DNA of 64,000 nucleotides from Bryobacterales bacterium (lineage in GTDB: Bacteria; Acidobacteriota; Terriglobia; Bryobacterales; Bryobacteraceae): positions 1 to 64,000 of the forward strand of contig PLRS01000141.1 in NCBI GenBank assembly GCA_003164035.1, in the 5' to 3' direction. Position 1 is the stretch's first letter, and every line of letters begins with the position of its first letter. The notes under the pieces are model-generated. The model saw only the letters and a list, made by a program, of their open reading frames with translations. It ran no database searches and was not told the DNA's origin. The position numbers and the translations under genes are program-made. This document shows positions 43,452 to 52,396 of this stretch, in pieces.

Positions 43452-44588
43452 ATGGTGAGATTTCCGCGAGCAGCGGGTCTCAGGGCCCCCTTGTTTCTGC
43501 TTTTTTGTGTGTTCGGCCCGGCTGCGAATGCGCAGTTTAAGGAAATCGGGCCGCCTCCATTTTCGCCCGCCGTGGCGCACCAGCGGATCCGGACACTGCT
43601 GGATAATGTCGAGCCCGCCAACCGCCAGCAGACCATCGATACATTAAACGGTCTGACGCCCTGGTTCAGAAATATCCTCGACGAGGAGCTGATTGCCGGT
43701 TGGCAGAGAGACGGCCGGGAGCGGCTGACGCTGGTGATGGAGCCATTGGCCGATGCGCGCGTCGCCGCCGAGGTCGTCGAGTTTTCCTGGCGGAAGCGGA
43801 CGGATGCCACCCTCAATCCGGCTTACGCACCCATGTTGGGACACCTGATGGCCCGCTATCCGGAGAGCGGCAAGACGTTTCTCGCCGATCTGCTTGGGCC
43901 TGTGCCGCCGCAGCTTTCTCCACGGGAGGAGGAGGCCGTTTGCAGAATCCTGATCGACATGCCCGACCTGGGAACCTGGAACCAAAGCGCGCTCCGGATT
44001 CTGCCCCGTTATCGTGCCACAGCCGAGGGCCTGCTCATCGAGGACAGGCTGGGGGACGATCAGGAGAAGAGGTATCGGGCGCAGATGTGGCTGGCCCAAC
44101 TCCGCGGAGAAACGCCGGGCGCCATTAGCCAGCCGTCCATGGCGCGGCGAAAGGCCGCTGTCTCGCCGCTGCCCGATGGGAGTGCGGGTCCCTCCGTTGA
44201 TTCGCCACCGGCCGCGGAGCCGTCGCCCACCGCGCGGGACCGCAGGCCCGAGCCCACAGCCGGCAACCAGCCGGCTCAGCCGCCCCCGTCGCTCGCTGGG
44301 AACCCTGCGCCTGCGCCGCCGCCGCGCGCCGCTCCCGTTCCGGCTGCCCCGCGGCCATACAATGGGGTCATGTCCGGGACCCTGGAATGCACCGGCGGCC
44401 CCGTACCGCAAAATGCGGAATACGTTTTCCGCAATCTGCCGCTTCTGAAAATCGAGCTCGATTACGACAGGAAAGTCTGGGAGGCGCGACTGGCGCCAGG
44501 CGAAAACCAGACCCAGAGGTTGATTCTCAAAAACAAAAGCTCAGGCCCGCAGAAACGGTGCGTGGTGCATTGGAGTGTCGTTCCGTAG
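43452..44588 (+). CDS. Secreted protein with proline-rich linker
   Basis: The product of 378 residues has a signal peptide (hydrophobic 'APLFLLFCVFGPAANAQ'). A helical domain follows (about 30-220, 'RTLLDNVEPANRQQTIDTLN', 'EEVCRILIDMPDLGTW'-like). Then comes a Pro/Ala-rich linker (about 235-305) and a C-terminal beta domain of 75 residues ('GTLECTGGPVPQNAEYVFRN', ending CVVHWSVVP). No family is recognised. The ATG at 43452 is weakly supported; GTG/ATG alternatives lie close. It is the first of three genes that share the signal-domain-proline-linker plan. Confidence 0.65.
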   Translation: MVRFPRAAGLRAPLFLLFCVFGPAANAQFKEIGPPPFSPAVAHQRIRTLLDNVEPANRQQTIDTLNGLTPWFRNILDEELIAGWQRDGRERLTLVMEPLADARVAAEVVEFSWRKRTDATLNPAYAPMLGHLMARYPESGKTFLADLLGPVPPQLSPREEEAVCRILIDMPDLGTWNQSALRILPRYRATAEGLLIEDRLGDDQEKRYRAQMWLAQLRGETPGAISQPSMARRKAAVSPLPDGSAGPSVDSPPAAEPSPTARDRRPEPTAGNQPAQPPPSLAGNPAPAPPPRAAPVPAAPRPYNGVMSGTLECTGGPVPQNAEYVFRNLPLLKIELDYDRKVWEARLAPGENQTQRLILKNKSSGPQKRCVVHWSVVP

Positions 44589-44602
44589 TCGCCGAGGACG
44601 CT

Positions 44603-45469
44603 ATGAAAACAACTCTGCTTGTTCTGTCGTGGCAGTTGGGCATGCTGGCAGGCGTCAACGCATTTGCCGACGTCGTCACGCTAAAGGACGGCCGGCAGGT
44701 TTCCGGGTCGATTGAATCCGGCAACACCCAGGAGGTTCGCATCCAAACAGAGGGCCGCACCGAAGTCGTACCGGTCGATCGGATTCAATCCATCCGGTTC
44801 GGTGTCGAGGAGGCGGCGCCACCCCCGCCTCCGACCAGGACTTCGGCGCCTGCTCCGGCTTCGGCGCCTGCTCCTGCCGCGGCACCCACTGCTCAACCGG
44901 CTCTGCGACAGTCTCCGCAACCGGCTCCATCCGCGCCGGCGGAGTCGCACGGTATTAACCTGCCGATCGGCACGGAGATCGCGGTGCGCACCATCGAGCG
45001 CATCGATTCGAAGAAGGCGGATCTTTCTCGCGAATACGCCGGCAGCCTGGACGACCCCATTGTCGTGGACGGCGTGGAAGTGGTTCCGGCGAACGCGAAC
45101 GCGGTGCTGAAGGTGATCGAAGTGCAACGTCCGGGACTGACGCATCGCGCGTCTCTCGCTACAGTGCTGGTTGCCGTGACCATTCACGGACAGAGGGTCA
45201 GGGTGGAAACCGGCAAGGTCGATTCCACGGCCGGATCGCAGGCGAAGCGCACGCTGACCGGCACGGCGGCGGGCGCGGGCACCGGAGCGGCGATTGGAGC
45301 CGCGGCCGGCGGCGGAGCGGGCGCCGCAATCGGAGCCGGAGTCGGCGCCGCGGCGGGAACCGTTGCCGGGAAGCTTGCCGGCAAGGGAGTGGAAATCGCT
45401 CCCGAGACGCGCTTCACCTATAAGCTGACGCAGCCGGCTGTAATCGCTCCCAAGGAGGCGGCCAGATGA
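44603..45469 (+). CDS. Secreted protein with proline-rich linker and glycine-zipper tail
   Basis: From the ATG at 44603 the 288-residue protein has a signal peptide and an SH3-like beta segment (VVTLKDGRQVSGSIESGNTQ). A Pro/Ala-rich stretch (about 72-115) is followed by a beta domain (LPIGTEIAVRTIERIDSKKA). The tail 'GTGAAIGAAAGGGAGAAIGA' is a glycine-zipper like those in outer-membrane lipoproteins. Such zippers insert in or stabilise membranes. It overlaps the next gene by 4 bp. No family is assigned. Confidence 0.65.
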   Translation: MKTTLLVLSWQLGMLAGVNAFADVVTLKDGRQVSGSIESGNTQEVRIQTEGRTEVVPVDRIQSIRFGVEEAAPPPPPTRTSAPAPASAPAPAAAPTAQPALRQSPQPAPSAPAESHGINLPIGTEIAVRTIERIDSKKADLSREYAGSLDDPIVVDGVEVVPANANAVLKVIEVQRPGLTHRASLATVLVAVTIHGQRVRVETGKVDSTAGSQAKRTLTGTAAGAGTGAAIGAAAGGGAGAAIGAGVGAAAGTVAGKLAGKGVEIAPETRFTYKLTQPAVIAPKEAAR

Positions 45470-46194
45470 GGGTGCGAACAACCGTCCTGCTCTTGGTGCT
45501 CGGGTTTTCCGCCCACGCCGACACGCTGATCCTCCGCAACGGTACGCGGGTCACGGGGCGATGGTGGGCGACAGATGCGAACGTAGTCAATTTTCTGGTG
45601 AACGATCGCCTGGTGGGGTATTCCCGGTCGGAGGTAACAGAGGTGGTATTCGGCTCCGAACCGGCAGCCCTGCCAGCCCCGATGCCCGCAACCGCAGCTC
45701 CGGCAGCCGCGCCCCCGCCGGCCGCCTCCACCCGGCCCGCCGGGCCGATCGTTACCAAGCCGGACCAGATCGGGGCAATCTACTTCCAGGAGGATTCCGG
45801 CAACCTGCTGCTGCTAGAGCGAACCGTGGGCGTTCCGCACCGGGTGTCCCGGCCCTTGAAAGACGGCGCCTTCCAATACTGGGATATCGAGGGCCCGCGC
45901 TCTCCGTTTCGTTTGAAGAGCGGCTCGAAGCTGCTCTTCGTCGTGGAGATGCCTTACGGAATCGCCTCCGATTCGTTCAGCTTGTACCCACTGGAGACGA
46001 AGGGATCGGCCCGGCGGACAAAAGCCGGCCCTGGAAACAGCCTGGCAATGACGATCCCGCTCAGCGTCAGGAAGGTTACGGGAAACATCTACATTCTGGC
46101 GCCGTCGGAGCAACTGGCGCCGGGTGAATACTCGTTCAGCCCCGCGAAGTCGAACGATGCCTATTGTTTCGGCATCGATCCGGGCGAGCGGTAG
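45466..46194 (+). CDS. Secreted protein with proline-rich linker
   Basis: A 242-residue product with signal peptide (MRVRTTVLLLVLGFSAHA) and a beta segment (TLILRNGTRVTGRWWATDAN) closely related in plan to that of the upstream gene, so the two are paralogous at the N-terminus. A Pro/Ala linker (65-95) and a 150-residue beta domain ('YWDIEGPRSPFRLKSGSKLL', ending CFGIDPGER) follow. The start overlaps the preceding stop. The operon of three related secreted proteins suggests one envelope complex. Confidence 0.65.
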   Translation: MRVRTTVLLLVLGFSAHADTLILRNGTRVTGRWWATDANVVNFLVNDRLVGYSRSEVTEVVFGSEPAALPAPMPATAAPAAAPPPAASTRPAGPIVTKPDQIGAIYFQEDSGNLLLLERTVGVPHRVSRPLKDGAFQYWDIEGPRSPFRLKSGSKLLFVVEMPYGIASDSFSLYPLETKGSARRTKAGPGNSLAMTIPLSVRKVTGNIYILAPSEQLAPGEYSFSPAKSNDAYCFGIDPGER

Positions 46195-46235
46195 CGGGAT
46201 TCCCGGGGCGGGGATTTCCGGGACGGGGGATTTCC

Positions 46236-46601
46236 GGGACAGTCTGACGCGACGCCGACGTGAATTCGTATTTCGGGGCACACAGCTCCGTCCCTTCACT
46301 CGATTTTATGCTATGGCCGCGTTTTCCGTGGCTGTTGCTTGGCTGGTGGTCGCCGCCAAGAGGCTCGGGTCCGGCCGCTCATCGCTCGCCCGCGCAATTG
46401 AGCGCCTCCCCTCGATAATGAAAAAGACCCGTCCGCGATTGGTTCCGCGCTGCGCGACGCGGTAAGCGAGTCCGGGCTCGACACACCCGGCATTTCGAGG
46501 CATTGAGGAAGAAGTGCGTCGCCAGGGCTAAAATCCCCATTTGGGACACACTGCTCCGTCACGGAAAGCCGATTTTCGCAGGCGTCGCGTCAGACTGTCC
46601 C
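46236..46601. mobile_element. 366-bp RAYT-derived element with 21-bp terminal inverted repeats
   Basis: The ends 46236-46256 and 46581-46601 are perfect inverted repeats of 21 bp (core GACAGTCTGACGCGACGC). Inside are a truncated REP-associated tyrosine transposase start (46306-46503, minus) and near-repeats CACACAGCTCCGTC and CACACTGCTCCGTC. Outer DNA carries GGGATTTCCGGGAC in tandem (46211-46240). The whole looks like an internally deleted copy of a RAYT/IS200-like unit. Confidence 0.6.
46306..46503 (-). pseudogene. Truncated REP-associated tyrosine transposase (RAYT)
   Basis: The frame from the ATG at 46503 begins MPRNAGCVEPGLAYRVAQRG followed by TNRGRVFF, the start of Y1_Tnp/RAYT proteins (usually M.R....pG..yHV..RGnnr..vF). 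After about 28 residues similarity stops and the frame becomes low-complexity. The catalytic HUH motif and tyrosine are lost. It is a pseudogene remnant inside the inverted-repeat element. Confidence 0.6.
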
Positions 46602-48589
46602 CACTGTCCCCCCGCCGAGGTACGGCGCTCCGGCCTGCACGACGAGGGGGATGCCGCTAACCTGGTGGTTCAGAGCGCCGGAGGTACCTGCAAGGGTGAG
46701 GTAGTACGTGCCGGGCGGAGTGCTTGCCGAGGTCGTGACGACCATGAACTCAGGCGCCGGGTTCGGCGACGGGTTGAAGCTCGCCGACGCGCCGGCCGGC
46801 AACCGGGACGCCGCGAAGCTGATCGGCCCGCTGAAGCCATCGATTGCCGTGATCCCAATGATGTAGGTTCCGCTGCCGCCAACTGGAATCTGATTGGGGG
46901 ACTGTGTGATGGCTAGCGAGAAGTTGGGGCCTGTTGCTAGGGCGAAATTCGCCGTGACGGTCTCGGGCCCGTTGATTGGCGGCAGACTCTGTGGACTCGT
47001 CGTGCCGCTCAGCGCTCCGCTGAATCCCAAGAACTGATAGCCGCTGTTCGCGCTGGCGCTAATCGACGGCGCCAAGCCGGCGGTCAACCACCCGCTACCC
47101 GGGCTGATGGTGCCCTCGCCCGCCGGGCTTACCGCGGTCGTCAGGTAATACTGGGGCACGTACTCGGCGGTGATGGTGGTGGCGGCCGCGTACACGGTGT
47201 GCGAGATTGCGCCGTTATCGGACCAGCCCGAGAACAAGTATTGGGTTCCCGCGGGCGTCCCCGACGGGGCGGCGGTCGACGGCGCTGTGATCGTGTGCTG
47301 CGACCCGGCCACCCACGAGAAAGCGTAGGGCGAGGCGTAGTTCGCTCCGTCGATGGTCAGCGTGATTCCGGTGGGCGCGGTTTCGAATGTCTCGGTAACG
47401 TAACTGCTGCCCGCCGCCGCGAAATATCCGGAAATATCCAGCAGCAGTTGGGTGGAATTGGATGCGTAGGCGTCGACTTGGCCGCCGGTGTCCGGCACGA
47501 CGGCCATATTGTTGGTGATGGCGCCATCCAAGGCGTCCAGCACTGTGGCGAGGGCCGGCTGCGGCTGCCCGTACTGCCAGAGCTGCAGGTAACCCAGCGA
47601 CGTCGGCGGCACCACGGTGGCATTCAGCACGTTGCCCTGGGTCCCGGTGGGCACGCCGCATGAGCTCGCCGCCACATCCGCCGGCAGGGTTCCGGTGAAT
47701 GCTCCAGCGCCCTCGCGCGTATCCAGCACCCGGCAGGGCGTAAGCGTGTAGAGCAGGCTGCCCCCGGCTCCGGCGGGGCGAAATAGCCCTCGATATCGAT
47801 CGTCAGGTCCGTATTGTCGGCGACGTACACATCGATGCTGCCGCCGGTCCTGGCCGGCACGATGGCCGCATTGGCCACCACTGTGGCGGTCAGGTCGTTC
47901 AGCGTCGAGACAAGCGGCTGGTTCTCTCCGGTTGGCCACGTAATGAGATAGCCCACGATGTTGGGCGGAATGACGGTGAAGTTCAGCAGGTAGGCCTGCG
48001 CGGCTGAGGGCACGTTGCACGAACTCTGCTGGATCGGGAAGGCGCGGCCGGCGGCGCCGCCGACCAGCGACGGGCCGCCGAGGGGCCCGGTGGCGTTGCG
48101 CGTATCGGCAATGCGGCAGGGCGCCAGGGGGTAGAACTCCAGCCCGCCGCTGGGCGCAAAGTATCCGTTTATATCCAGTACCAGGTCCGTCTCGCCGGCG
48201 GCGTAGAAACTTACCGCGCCCCCGGTCCCGGCGGGCACGATCGCGGCGTCGGCTTTGATGCGCCCGTCAATCGAGTTCAGCAGGGAGACTAACGGCTGCG
48301 ACTCTCCGGTGGGCCAGACCGTCAGGTAGAAGAGGGAACCATCGGGAACAACGGTGACGTTCAAGGAGTAGGCCGACGCGGTGGAAGGAATGCCACAGGC
48401 GCTATTCGGAATGACGAAGCTTCTGGTTGTTCCGGACGCCAGGGACGGGCCTCCGAACGGCCCATCGGCCTTGCGCGTGTCGGCAATCCGGCAAGGCGTG
48501 ACGGGGATGAAAAAGAGACCCTGGCTGAAAAGGGCCGAGGGTGCGAGGGCAAACGCGAGCAGCTTGAGCACACTCCACGGGAGACGCAC
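46590..48589 (-). pseudogene. Secreted repeat-domain protein broken by a one-base frameshift
   Basis: Two frames form one gene. The first (48589 down to about 47766) starts at a GTG with GGAGGA upstream, encodes a signal peptide (MRLPWSVLKLLAFALAPSAL) and two repeats of about 140 residues that open PVTPCRIADTRKADGPFGGP and LAPCRIADTRNATGPLGGP. The second frame continues with the third repeat (TPCRVLDTREGAGAFTG) and Ig-like C-terminal domains ('GWSDNGAISHTVYAAATTIT', 'PAGASASFNPSPNPAPEFMV'). The shift is at five C (47761-47765), where six would restore the frame. This is either a true frameshift or a homopolymer sequencing error. The family is a secreted surface protein typical of Acidobacteria. 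Confidence 0.7.
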
Positions 48590-48809
48590 CGATTCCTCCA
48601 ATATTCCGCCATTTGTCTCCGCATGTAAGATGCGCACGCGCAGACGAGCGAAAGCTAGTGTAAGAGCGGGAAGGCAGCACTTACCGCCGGAGTAAGTGGG
48701 AATCCTATGAGGACTACTTCACTTAGTCCTGCGTACTATTTGGGCCCAGAACGGCGATTTTGCCAAGGTTCATTTTGGGAATTTTTGTTCCGAATATCTG
48801 CAAGACGCA

Positions 48810-49067
48810 TCAGCTCAGGCGCCGTTCGAGTTCCTGTTGGCCGATGCCGTCGATTTCGACGATCTTGGTGCGGGCGGATTCGCCTCTGACGATGCGGACG
48901 GCGGTGCGCGGGACGCCGGCCAGCTCGGCCAGCAGGCGGATGCATTCCTGGTTGGCTTTGCCATCCACGGGAGGGGCGGCGACGCGAAGCTTCCAGGCAT
49001 CGCCGAGGCGTCCGGCGGGCTCGGAGCGGCTGGCGCGGGGCTGCACTTTCACCGTGATGCGCGCCAT
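48810..49067 (-). CDS. DUF167/YggU-family protein
   Basis: The ATG at 49067 gives 85 residues with MARITVKVQPRASRSEPAGR, APPVDGKANQECIRLLAELA and VRIVRGESARTKIVEIDG, the DUF167 family signature. The small alpha/beta protein is of unknown function. It overlaps the end of the ABC ATPase gene by 19 bp on the same strand. The longer open frame upstream is a shadow of that gene. Confidence 0.9.
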   Translation of the reverse strand: MARITVKVQPRASRSEPAGRLGDAWKLRVAAPPVDGKANQECIRLLAELAGVPRTAVRIVRGESARTKIVEIDGIGQQELERRLS

Positions 49068-50293
49068 TCGATTCTGGCTCTCAAGTTGGCCACCCCGGCG
49101 GCGACGCGCGTATCCACCACGTCGAAGGCGATGGCATCGTCCACCCAATCGTGGCTCGATCCGTCGTCGTTCTGGGTAGCGGCGGTCAGGGTGTAGGACT
49201 GCGGGGTGAGCCAGCACTCCAGATGAAAATCCACTTCCAGTTCGTCGCCGGCCGCGAAATTGCCCAGCGGCGTCTGCTCGATACGGGTATTGGTGCCGTA
49301 AACGTCCATGCCGATGCGGGTGCGGACGAGAATTCCCACCATGGGGTCCTCGACCGGCCGGTGGAAGCGCGCCCGCACGCGGACCGCGACCGGCTCACCG
49401 CTGGCCACCGAGGCCACCTCCTGGCCGGCGGCGTTCAGGATGGCCACGCTGAGGATTTCGCTGGTGCCGTCGCCGTGGCGGAAACTGCCGCCGCGGCCGC
49501 GCTTCTCCCGTTCCGGCGCTTGTTTTTCGAGCACCACGCCGATGTAGCGATTGATGACGTCGCGCGGCGAGCCTTCGGCGGCGATGCGGCCGCCCAGCAG
49601 CAGAATGGCGCGGTCGGAGAGCTGCTTGACCAGACCGAGGTCGTGGGAGACGAACAGCACCGTCACTTTGCGGGCGCGCAGTTCCTCAAATTTGCGCACG
49701 CAGCGGTTGGCGAAGACCGCGTCCCCCACCGCCAGAGCTTCATCGACGATCAAGATCTCCGGGTCCACGTGGATGGCGGTGGAAAAGGCCAGGCGCACGT
49801 ACATGCCGCTGGAATATTCCTTGACGGGGCGCTCGATGAATTCCCCGATTTCGGCGAACGCCTCGATGGACGGCATCGCCTTGGCGATTTCGGCGCGGCT
49901 GAGGCCCATGATCTCGCCGTTCAGGTAGACGTTTTCGCGGCCGCTGAACTCGGGGTTGAAACCGGCGCCCAGTTCGAGCAGGGCGGCCACCCGCCCGCGC
50001 GTGACTACCCGCCCGGAAGTGGGCTGCAGGATGCCGCTGACGATCTGCAGCAGGGTGCTTTTGCCGCAACCGTTGGGGCCGACCAGCCCCAGGGTTTCGC
50101 CCTTTTCGAGCTCGAAGCCGATGTCGCGGAGCGCCCAGAAATCGGTGTGCAGGGTGCGCGAGCCGGGGACCATTTCGCGCAAACGGTCGGCCGGACGGCG
50201 ATAGAGACGATACAGCTTGGAGACTTTCTGGACCAGGACCAAATTCGATTCTAGTCGGTTTGAAGGGCGGCCGCCTGGGGGCCGCGCCGCCAT
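49049..50293 (-). CDS. Wzt-type polysaccharide ABC transporter ATP-binding protein
   Basis: The 414-residue product starts at 50293, or at a TTG at 50243 that would fit the family better and avoid overlap with the divergent gene. It has Walker A GPNGCGKST, the signature YSSGMYVRLAFSTA, Walker B ILIVDEALAVGD and the H-loop SHDLG. The C-terminal 140 residues form a Wzt carbohydrate-binding beta domain ('VRVRARFHRPVEDPMVGILV', 'DVYGTNTRIEQTPLGNFAAG'). It energises export of O-antigen or another glycan. The matching permease is at 14004-15215, not adjacent. Confidence 0.9.
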   Translation of the reverse strand: MAARPPGGRPSNRLESNLVLVQKVSKLYRLYRRPADRLREMVPGSRTLHTDFWALRDIGFELEKGETLGLVGPNGCGKSTLLQIVSGILQPTSGRVVTRGRVAALLELGAGFNPEFSGRENVYLNGEIMGLSRAEIAKAMPSIEAFAEIGEFIERPVKEYSSGMYVRLAFSTAIHVDPEILIVDEALAVGDAVFANRCVRKFEELRARKVTVLFVSHDLGLVKQLSDRAILLLGGRIAAEGSPRDVINRYIGVVLEKQAPEREKRGRGGSFRHGDGTSEILSVAILNAAGQEVASVASGEPVAVRVRARFHRPVEDPMVGILVRTRIGMDVYGTNTRIEQTPLGNFAAGDELEVDFHLECWLTPQSYTLTAATQNDDGSSHDWVDDAIAFDVVDTRVAAGVANLRARIEWRASR

Positions 50294-50529
50294 TGAAGCC
50301 GGAATTCATTCCCGTAATACTCGGATTCGCGACGTTCCTGGGAACGCTCACGGTGGTTATCATCGGGTTCCTCTATAACAACTCACGCATCACCGACGTT
50401 AAAGAACTTTTTCGCGCCGAACTGAAGGCCGTCGAAGCCTCGATTCTCTCCCAGATGGCGACCTTTCAGATGGACATCATCTCTAAGATCGCCGAACTCG
50501 ATAACCGCATCAGCCGCCTTGCGCGGTAG
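50293..50529 (+). CDS. Small single-TM protein with coiled-coil tail
   Basis: The frame from TTG 50293 (or ATG 50260, which overlaps the divergent ATPase) encodes about 78 residues. It has a TM helix (PVILGFATFLGTLTVVIIGF), then LYNNSRITDVKELF and a coiled-coil with heptads (AELKAVEASILSQMATFQMD). Similar short membrane proteins occur in Acidobacteria as hypotheticals. No function is known. Confidence 0.55.
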   Translation: MKPEFIPVILGFATFLGTLTVVIIGFLYNNSRITDVKELFRAELKAVEASILSQMATFQMDIISKIAELDNRISRLAR

Positions 50530-50670
50530 GCCTTTTCTCCTTCCCAGTTTCGCCAGCTCTCCAAGAACGCCCGCCAATAGCGACGGGCATTATCCCTCCC
50601 GCGCAGCGACCCCTGCCCGCGCCATAAAGTTCAAACCCAGCGGATTCAAATAACTGAGTGCAAGGCACTC

Positions 50671-51270
50671 CTAGCTTCTGGCGGCTTTGCCTCGACTGCG
50701 TCTGGGGGCGAAAATCTTGTTGACGGCGTCGACGGAAAATGCCTGGGGATCGAAATCGCCGATCCACTCGAGCATTTCTTCGTGCCGTTCGTGGTCGGGG
50801 TCGGCGAGGGCCTCCACCAGGTCGTAGTATCCGGGAATGCCTCCGCAATCTTCCGGCGGACAGGCGAGTTGACCATCCGTGCAGGCCGGATAGGAAATAC
50901 TCAGATCGGCCGGAAGCCGCTTTTCGAGGACGACGACATGCTCCCAGGTATCGCCAAAATCATACGTGTAGGTGAACTTGGAGCCGACCCTCGCCAGGAT
51001 GCCGGCGAGGCGGACCTTGCGCTCGTCTTCGGTGACGGTCCTCCCCATGAATTGTTCATACGGGCTGGGCTGCCCGAAGCGCCTCTTGCCCACCGAAAAC
51101 TCGTGCACGTGGCTATCGTCCCACCCCATCGCGGCTTGCAGCACGAAGTGCATCTGCTCCAGGGCACTCGCGGGTACCAGCAGACGGCGCCAAATGGGTG
51201 GGTCCGTGTAGAGCAAAGTAACCTTGAGCTGATAGATTTCCGGGAGAATCGCTTTCTGTTTGGCTGGCAT
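50671..51270 (-). CDS. Plasmid pRiA4b ORF-3-like (IS1096 TnpR passenger) family protein
   Basis: A 199-residue protein with family motifs YQLKVTLLYTDPPIWRRLLV, FVLQAAMGWDDSHVHEFSVG, FTYTYDFGDTWEHVVVLEKR and YPACTDGQLACPPEDCGGIPGYY-type C-terminus. The family is widespread near mobile elements. The GDTWEH and the cysteine pair are conserved features. Function is unknown; a passenger gene of a mobile element is inferred. The gap before it (50530-50670) has no recognised gene. Confidence 0.88.
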   Translation of the reverse strand: MPAKQKAILPEIYQLKVTLLYTDPPIWRRLLVPASALEQMHFVLQAAMGWDDSHVHEFSVGKRRFGQPSPYEQFMGRTVTEDERKVRLAGILARVGSKFTYTYDFGDTWEHVVVLEKRLPADLSISYPACTDGQLACPPEDCGGIPGYYDLVEALADPDHERHEEMLEWIGDFDPQAFSVDAVNKIFAPRRSRGKAARS

Positions 51271-51308
51271 ATTTGCGCTCTCCTCGATCTTAAGGAGAAA
51301 ACCGGGGA

Positions 51309-51535
51309 CGCGCCATATTTTTTCGCCCTTGCCTGAAGGCGGCGTGCAACGGATGCTTAACCGATGTGGGGAAGTTAGTTTCCGGCAAGCGCTCCCTGAC
51401 GGTCGCGGCTCGGTAAGCGACTGAAAACACGTTGCCTGTTACATTTTCGCCCTTGCCTGAAGGCGGCGGCGTGCAACGGGTGCTTCACTCCCGGCAACCG
51501 CTCCTCCCTTTACGGTCGCGGCTCGGTAAGTTACG
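51309..51535. repeat. Two tandem copies of a 125-bp intergenic repeat
   Basis: TTTTTCGCCCTTGCCTGAAG followed by GCGGC and GTGCAACGG begins near 51317 and again near 51441. Each copy continues into the CCGGCAA.CGCTCC...GGTCGCGGCTCGGTAAG module. The first also carries GCTTAACCGATGTGGGGA, as in the 43-kb palindrome. It is the intergenic spacer upstream of the pRiA4b-like gene. Confidence 0.75.
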
Positions 51536-51911
51536 GCTGTGGGAGCGATCTATAGCGGCGGAGGTGCTCGATGTGGCTGCGCTCTCTGCGTTCGAGGTGT
51601 TTCTCAAAAGATTCGATCATGCGGAGCTTTTCGCCGAGGTCGGCGAGGAGGGCGGATTTGGCGCGCGCCACCCGAATGCGGTTCCGCCGGGTTAAGGCGA
51701 TGGATTCGATGGGGAACATTTCCATGCGGTCGATGGGCTGGTAAAGGCGGACGAGATCGGCTGTGATCCGCTCGAGATCGTCGTCGGGCTCCGAAGTAAC
51801 GGGCACGAGTTTGGGGCTGGGGGAACGCTTCGGACGGGACTGGGCCGGGGGACAAGCCCGGTTAGCGGCGAGCTGCCGCCGGGAAATTGGAAAGCTGGAT
51901 GGCTTTTTCAT
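51531..51911 (-). CDS. Small hypothetical protein associated with the HTH family
   Basis: This 126-residue protein begins MKKPSSFPISRRQLAANRAC, resembling acidobacterial proteins that start with 'RQLAANRANA' next to HTH-type genes. It then has a helical region ('DDDLERITADLVRLYQPIDR', LTRRNRIRVARAKSALLADL) and a basic tail. The middle looks shortened compared with what I recall of such relatives. It is 8 bp from the truncated HTH gene and shares its orientation, so the pair is likely a degenerate unit. Confidence 0.5.
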   Translation of the reverse strand: MKKPSSFPISRRQLAANRACPPAQSRPKRSPSPKLVPVTSEPDDDLERITADLVRLYQPIDRMEMFPIESIALTRRNRIRVARAKSALLADLGEKLRMIESFEKHLERRERSHIEHLRRYRSLPQP

Positions 51912-51918
51912 GGCTCTG

Positions 51919-52080
51919 TCAGGCTGTGGCCGCCAAGGGCTTGCCCAGGCAGCAGTGTGGATCGTTTATGAGCTCATTGCGGTGGACGCCGGCGAGGGCG
52001 GCGGCATCGGAGAGGCTGGCGCCGGATGACAGGGCGTCGATAACCTGGCGTTGTTGGGAGGATATTCCTAAATCGATCAT
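51919..52080 (-). pseudogene. Truncated member of the dispersed HTH family
   Basis: From the ATG at 52080 the frame encodes MIDLGISSQQRQVIDALSSG and ASLSDAAALAGVHRNEL, equivalent to the N-terminal HTH of the 140-residue protein at 12963-13385. It then stops after 53 residues ('INDPHCCLGKPLAATA'). The rest of the protein is missing, so it is a truncated copy. Its upstream leader is conserved with that gene. Confidence 0.55.
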
Positions 52081-52260
52081 AAGGAACAGCTTTCGGCCAT
52101 ACGATAACGGGGGAGCGGGGAAAAGGCGGGGTGCCGGGAGGGGCGAAGTGTCTGTAACCAACTGGAGCGGGAGGAGTAAGAAATATTTTGAAGTTCTGTG
52201 ACCGGGAGCCGGAGAACAGACCGGCGGGGCTACGTTTTGTGCATTTTTGTGCACGACGCA
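52081..52260 (-). promoter_or_regulatory. Conserved leader upstream of the truncated HTH family gene
   Basis: On the minus strand the region has CGTTATCGTATGGCC just before the ATG and CGGTCACAGAACTTCAAAAT about 115 nt further up. Beyond it lies TGTGCACAAAAATGCACAAA (52232-52251), also found as TGTGCATTTTTGTGCA at 13004-13019. All three parts have counterparts by the gene at 12963-13385. The remaining region to 52396 has no gene. Confidence 0.45.
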
Positions 52261-52396
52261 CAAGGATACGGGCGAGGGACGGCGCCACTGTCCAATTTCG
52301 GACAGTCAAATCCTAAAACAAGGCAGTTTCAACTTGGGCGAGGCGTGGATTCAACGGCTTACGCCTGGCCTGGCGATTGCAGGATGGGTCCATACC

